The notes below the pieces were generated by a model that did not search any database, was not told the origin of the DNA, and worked only from the letters and a program-made list of their open reading frames with translations. Positions 63,101 through 64,000 of a stretch of 64,000 nt of DNA are shown here, piece after piece. The translations under genes were made by a program, and so were the position numbers. The first letter of the stretch is position 1; each line of letters opens with the position of its first letter. The DNA is from Imbricaverruca yamaguchii (lineage: Eukaryota > Arthropoda > Thecostraca > Neoverrucidae): contig JAOTOL010001341.1 in NCBI GenBank assembly GCA_034440575.1, forward strand, positions 385,501-449,500. The letters are read 5' to 3'.

Positions 63101-63125
63101 TTTTCAGTATTACAGGGAGGGCTGA
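60123..63125 (+). CDS. CR1 ORF2: AP endonuclease and reverse transcriptase
   Basis: An open frame of 1000 codons counted from 60123, but this first codon is GTG. The first in-frame ATG is codon 64 (60312), just before the endonuclease, and translation may instead enter by frameshift from ORF1. Endonuclease: NAQSIRSK near 66, ITEAWV, GDFN at 208-211 and SDHN at 275-278. RT: WKRANVVPIFKKGERG, YRPISLTS, QHGFRKGRSCLTN, YLDFSKAFDKVPH, GVPQGSVLGPLLF and catalytic FADD at 725-728. A thumb follows with LGVIL..L and YCIQAWSP. No RNase H, as usual for CR1. It could be a functional enzyme, but ORF1 of this copy is broken. Confidence 0.9.
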   Translation: MGRDEIALPTQEYSNSVSQGNRTSKSANRDSSNSRGQSYSSSSDKRIPQYEKAKGGYGAFVKCMMFNAQSIRSKFDEFKCYVAEEEPDFVCITEAWVSEGYFGDNLQDYEIQGYNMFSCNRGPAMKGGGVMLYVNSLFSSQKVAGGDKNVSVESIWLDVTVGKGNSNTLRIGAFYRSGTLPHSQQLELDKVICEEISRNFKRKCLILGDFNLKGYENAGVGSPSCKMFRKCLEEDLFLHQFVSEPTRHGSFLDLVFSDLSDLVQDLTVGETLGKSDHNIVRFKAHVGETIKDNLVKVPNFNKADFNGMRAALSAIRWEEEFSNLNACEMWEKFKSYLKETQIRHVPQKQRRKRRVGKPAWLTPDVIKAIRAKKTAFRVFKEASNVINLKAYRKARDTVKQKTRAAKRAKELDLARNCNGDSKKFFSFYKLSKVSNTIGPLEVNGTTLGEDSEMVEELSKQFKSVFTLEDMTNLPTVHHSSDTWDLTNDVDFIGSDVVYNHMRKIKPNKAAGPDDIYARVLRETEKELAFPLSIIFCRSVSHNEIPTDWKRANVVPIFKKGERGKVENYRPISLTSLVCKVLESIIKDRIVSYLEGSRLIQDTQHGFRKGRSCLTNLLDFLNFATEQFDQGNQVDVAYLDFSKAFDKVPHKRLMIQLQSHGIAGSILKWIELWLSDRQQRVMLNGTKSSWQNVLSGVPQGSVLGPLLFIIFVNNIESGLSSKVLKFADDLKVFRAITGQDEHISLQKDLDELVKWSEEWQMKFNFDKCKIMHVGKQHMKAPYLMGGQVLSVTQQEKDLGVILNTKLGASEQTKEARKKALRMLGAINRNVSYRSEEVIRKLYCAYVRPHLEYCIQAWSPSYEKDCWLLERVQKRATKMVNGISNLAYEERLKKLNMFSLRYRRLRGDLIEVFKFVNGLERGYLGEMFEFNRNDAIRGHKFKIKINHSRTRLRQTFFTNRIAEHWNQLPENIVSSRTLNIFKNSIDNHYKNRGLAFQYYREG

Positions 63126-63126
63126 T

Positions 63127-63369
63127 TGGCAGATTTGGTGGGCAACTGGTTCAGTGTACAGAGTGCAACCAAGAAGGGCCCTTGTGGCTCAGAGTTGCAC
63201 TGATCTTTTATGTCTAAAAAATATCTTCCTACAGTCCACTGATGCATGTCTGTGAGCCAATTTCAGTGAGTGTCCATGTGTGTTCAAGTGACTTCAAGCT
63301 TCCTGTACAATACCAGCAATATGTTGATGGAAATGCAAGTTTTGATCTACTGTGTTGCCTAAGTCAGTA
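63127..63369. other. CR1 3' UTR and flank
   Basis: The 3' UTR to 63226 matches the reverse complement of 13226-13335 (GGGCCCTTGTGGCTC, GTTGCACT, TTTTATGTCT). The rest is unassigned. Confidence 0.5.
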
Positions 63370-63600
63370 TGTATCTCAATAAAGCTTACTTGAAAGCCAT
63401 CCAGGTAATAATGTGCATAAGGACCAATATTTTTTCCTGTGATATGTGCCACAGTGAACTGCACATTCCTTGGAGTTCATTGCTAGTCCCCATAGCTTGA
63501 TGGTACTAACCAGGGTATCTATATCTTTTTGGTCCTGTGAAATACCAGCCAGCAGGTTTGTGACAGATTTGCACTTCAGTTTCATGTCATCTCAGTGTTA
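63370..63600 (-). pseudogene. LINE RT fragment (DDMKL), reverse strand
   Basis: Minus strand reads DDMKLKCKSVTNLLAGISQD, then DIDTLVSTIKLWGLAMNSKE and CAV. This fits the RT catalytic DD and following helix of CR1/L2-type LINEs. A stop precedes DD where F/YA is expected. It is a different family from the CR1 above. Confidence 0.5.
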
Positions 63601-63824
63601 AAATATTGGTTTTTCATTAGGTGTGGGATGTCGAAACGAGCACAGCAGGATGACGAAATTTGTCATGGAATCAGTGTCATTTCAAGTGCCTTTGATGTCT
63701 TTCAGACCTAAATTTGAACCAATGTTTGTACCGTCATCAGTTGTTTTGAAATTCAAATGTTAGGAAGAGCTATATTCAAGATAGCGATAAAAATGAATAC
63801 TTAGCAAACGAGGTAATGTTAGAC

Positions 63825-63945
63825 AGGAGACTCGAGGATTTCATAAGCACGCATCAAGAAGCAGGATGTCGATACTTATTGGAGCAGGATGTCAATTGAG
63901 TGTTCAGAAAGTGGTAAGTTCCACCTTATTTTACGAATAATTTAA
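63825..63945 (-). repeat. Dispersed repeat shared with 43086-43200
   Basis: The reverse complement contains AATTATTCGTAAAAT, CCACTTTCTGAACACTC, GACATCCTGCT and CTTCTTGATGCGTGCTT, all found in order at 43086-43200. Confidence 0.6.
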
Positions 63946-64000
63946 CACTGTGTCATCTGCAAAAATCTTGAACTGGGCATGTATTGTGATGCACATGATA

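Larger units (their letters stand above)
58514..63226 (+). mobile_element. CR1-like LINE, near full length
   Basis: Two tandem 5' UTR monomers (58514-58839, 58840-59115), ORF1 (59160-60114, two frame breaks), ORF2 (from about 60105 to 63125, open), a short 3' UTR and TTTTATGTCT with A-run. Close relatives at 13226-16645, 54416-54535 and 55770-56550. The open 1000-codon ORF2 suggests recent activity. Confidence 0.88.

Overview
This window is animal (metazoan) nuclear DNA. It has spliced exons with GT/AG borders, several clades of non-LTR retrotransposons, tRNA-derived SINEs, DNA-transposon remnants and simple repeats. Nothing looks bacterial. The mix (RNase H-bearing I-like LINEs, CR1 elements with an esterase ORF1, a Penelope-like relic, SINEs) suggests an arthropod, perhaps a chelicerate such as a tick or horseshoe crab. 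That taxonomic guess is weak.

One host gene is recognisable: NUP50 (nucleoporin 50 kDa), on the + strand from 3191 to 44451. Five coding exons (3191-3352, 28104-28873, 40585-40707, 42915-43064, 44280-44451) join in phase into 459 codons including the stop, i.e. 458 residues. They carry the N-terminal importin-alpha-binding segment, the conserved central motif, FG repeats and a C-terminal Ran-binding domain. Introns 1 and 2 (about 24.8 and 11.7 kb) are filled mainly with retrotransposons.

Layout: 1-3190, a TTAA-type element end, a SINE, a LINE scrap and a long inverted repeat. 3191-28103, NUP50 exon 1 and intron 1 with a Penelope-like relic (-), I-like LINE copy 1 with both ORFs open, copy 2 split by a reverse-strand CR1, copies 3 and 4, and a compound microsatellite. 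28104-40584, exon 2 and intron 2 with a 73-bp minimal LINE-tail insertion, copies 5 and 6, and a DNA-transposon-like element. 40585-44451, the last three exons and a cluster of TTAA-flanked repeats. 44452-57700, SINEs, copies 7 and 8, an inverted SINE pair, a hAT-like MITE with a perfect 8-bp target duplication, and CR1 scraps. 58514-63226, a nearly complete CR1 (+) with two tandem 5' UTR monomers, a frame-broken esterase ORF1 and an open EN-RT ORF2. 63227-64000, LINE and repeat scraps.

The most interesting signals are these. (1) I-like LINEs, at least one tRNA-derived SINE and a 73-bp solo insertion share a 3' stem-loop plus a short tandem-repeat tail, which points to one LINE/SINE mobilisation system. 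(2) In both CR1 copies ORF1 ends in a canonical -1 slippery heptamer (GGGAAAC) directly before the stop, and ORF2 in the -1 frame has no ATG for 63 codons, suggesting programmed frameshifting. (3) I-like LINEs begin with a C-run/hairpin/G-run structure and carry a second 10-bp 5' UTR hairpin. (4) Copy 7 is a mosaic with a sharp change in similarity to copy 1.
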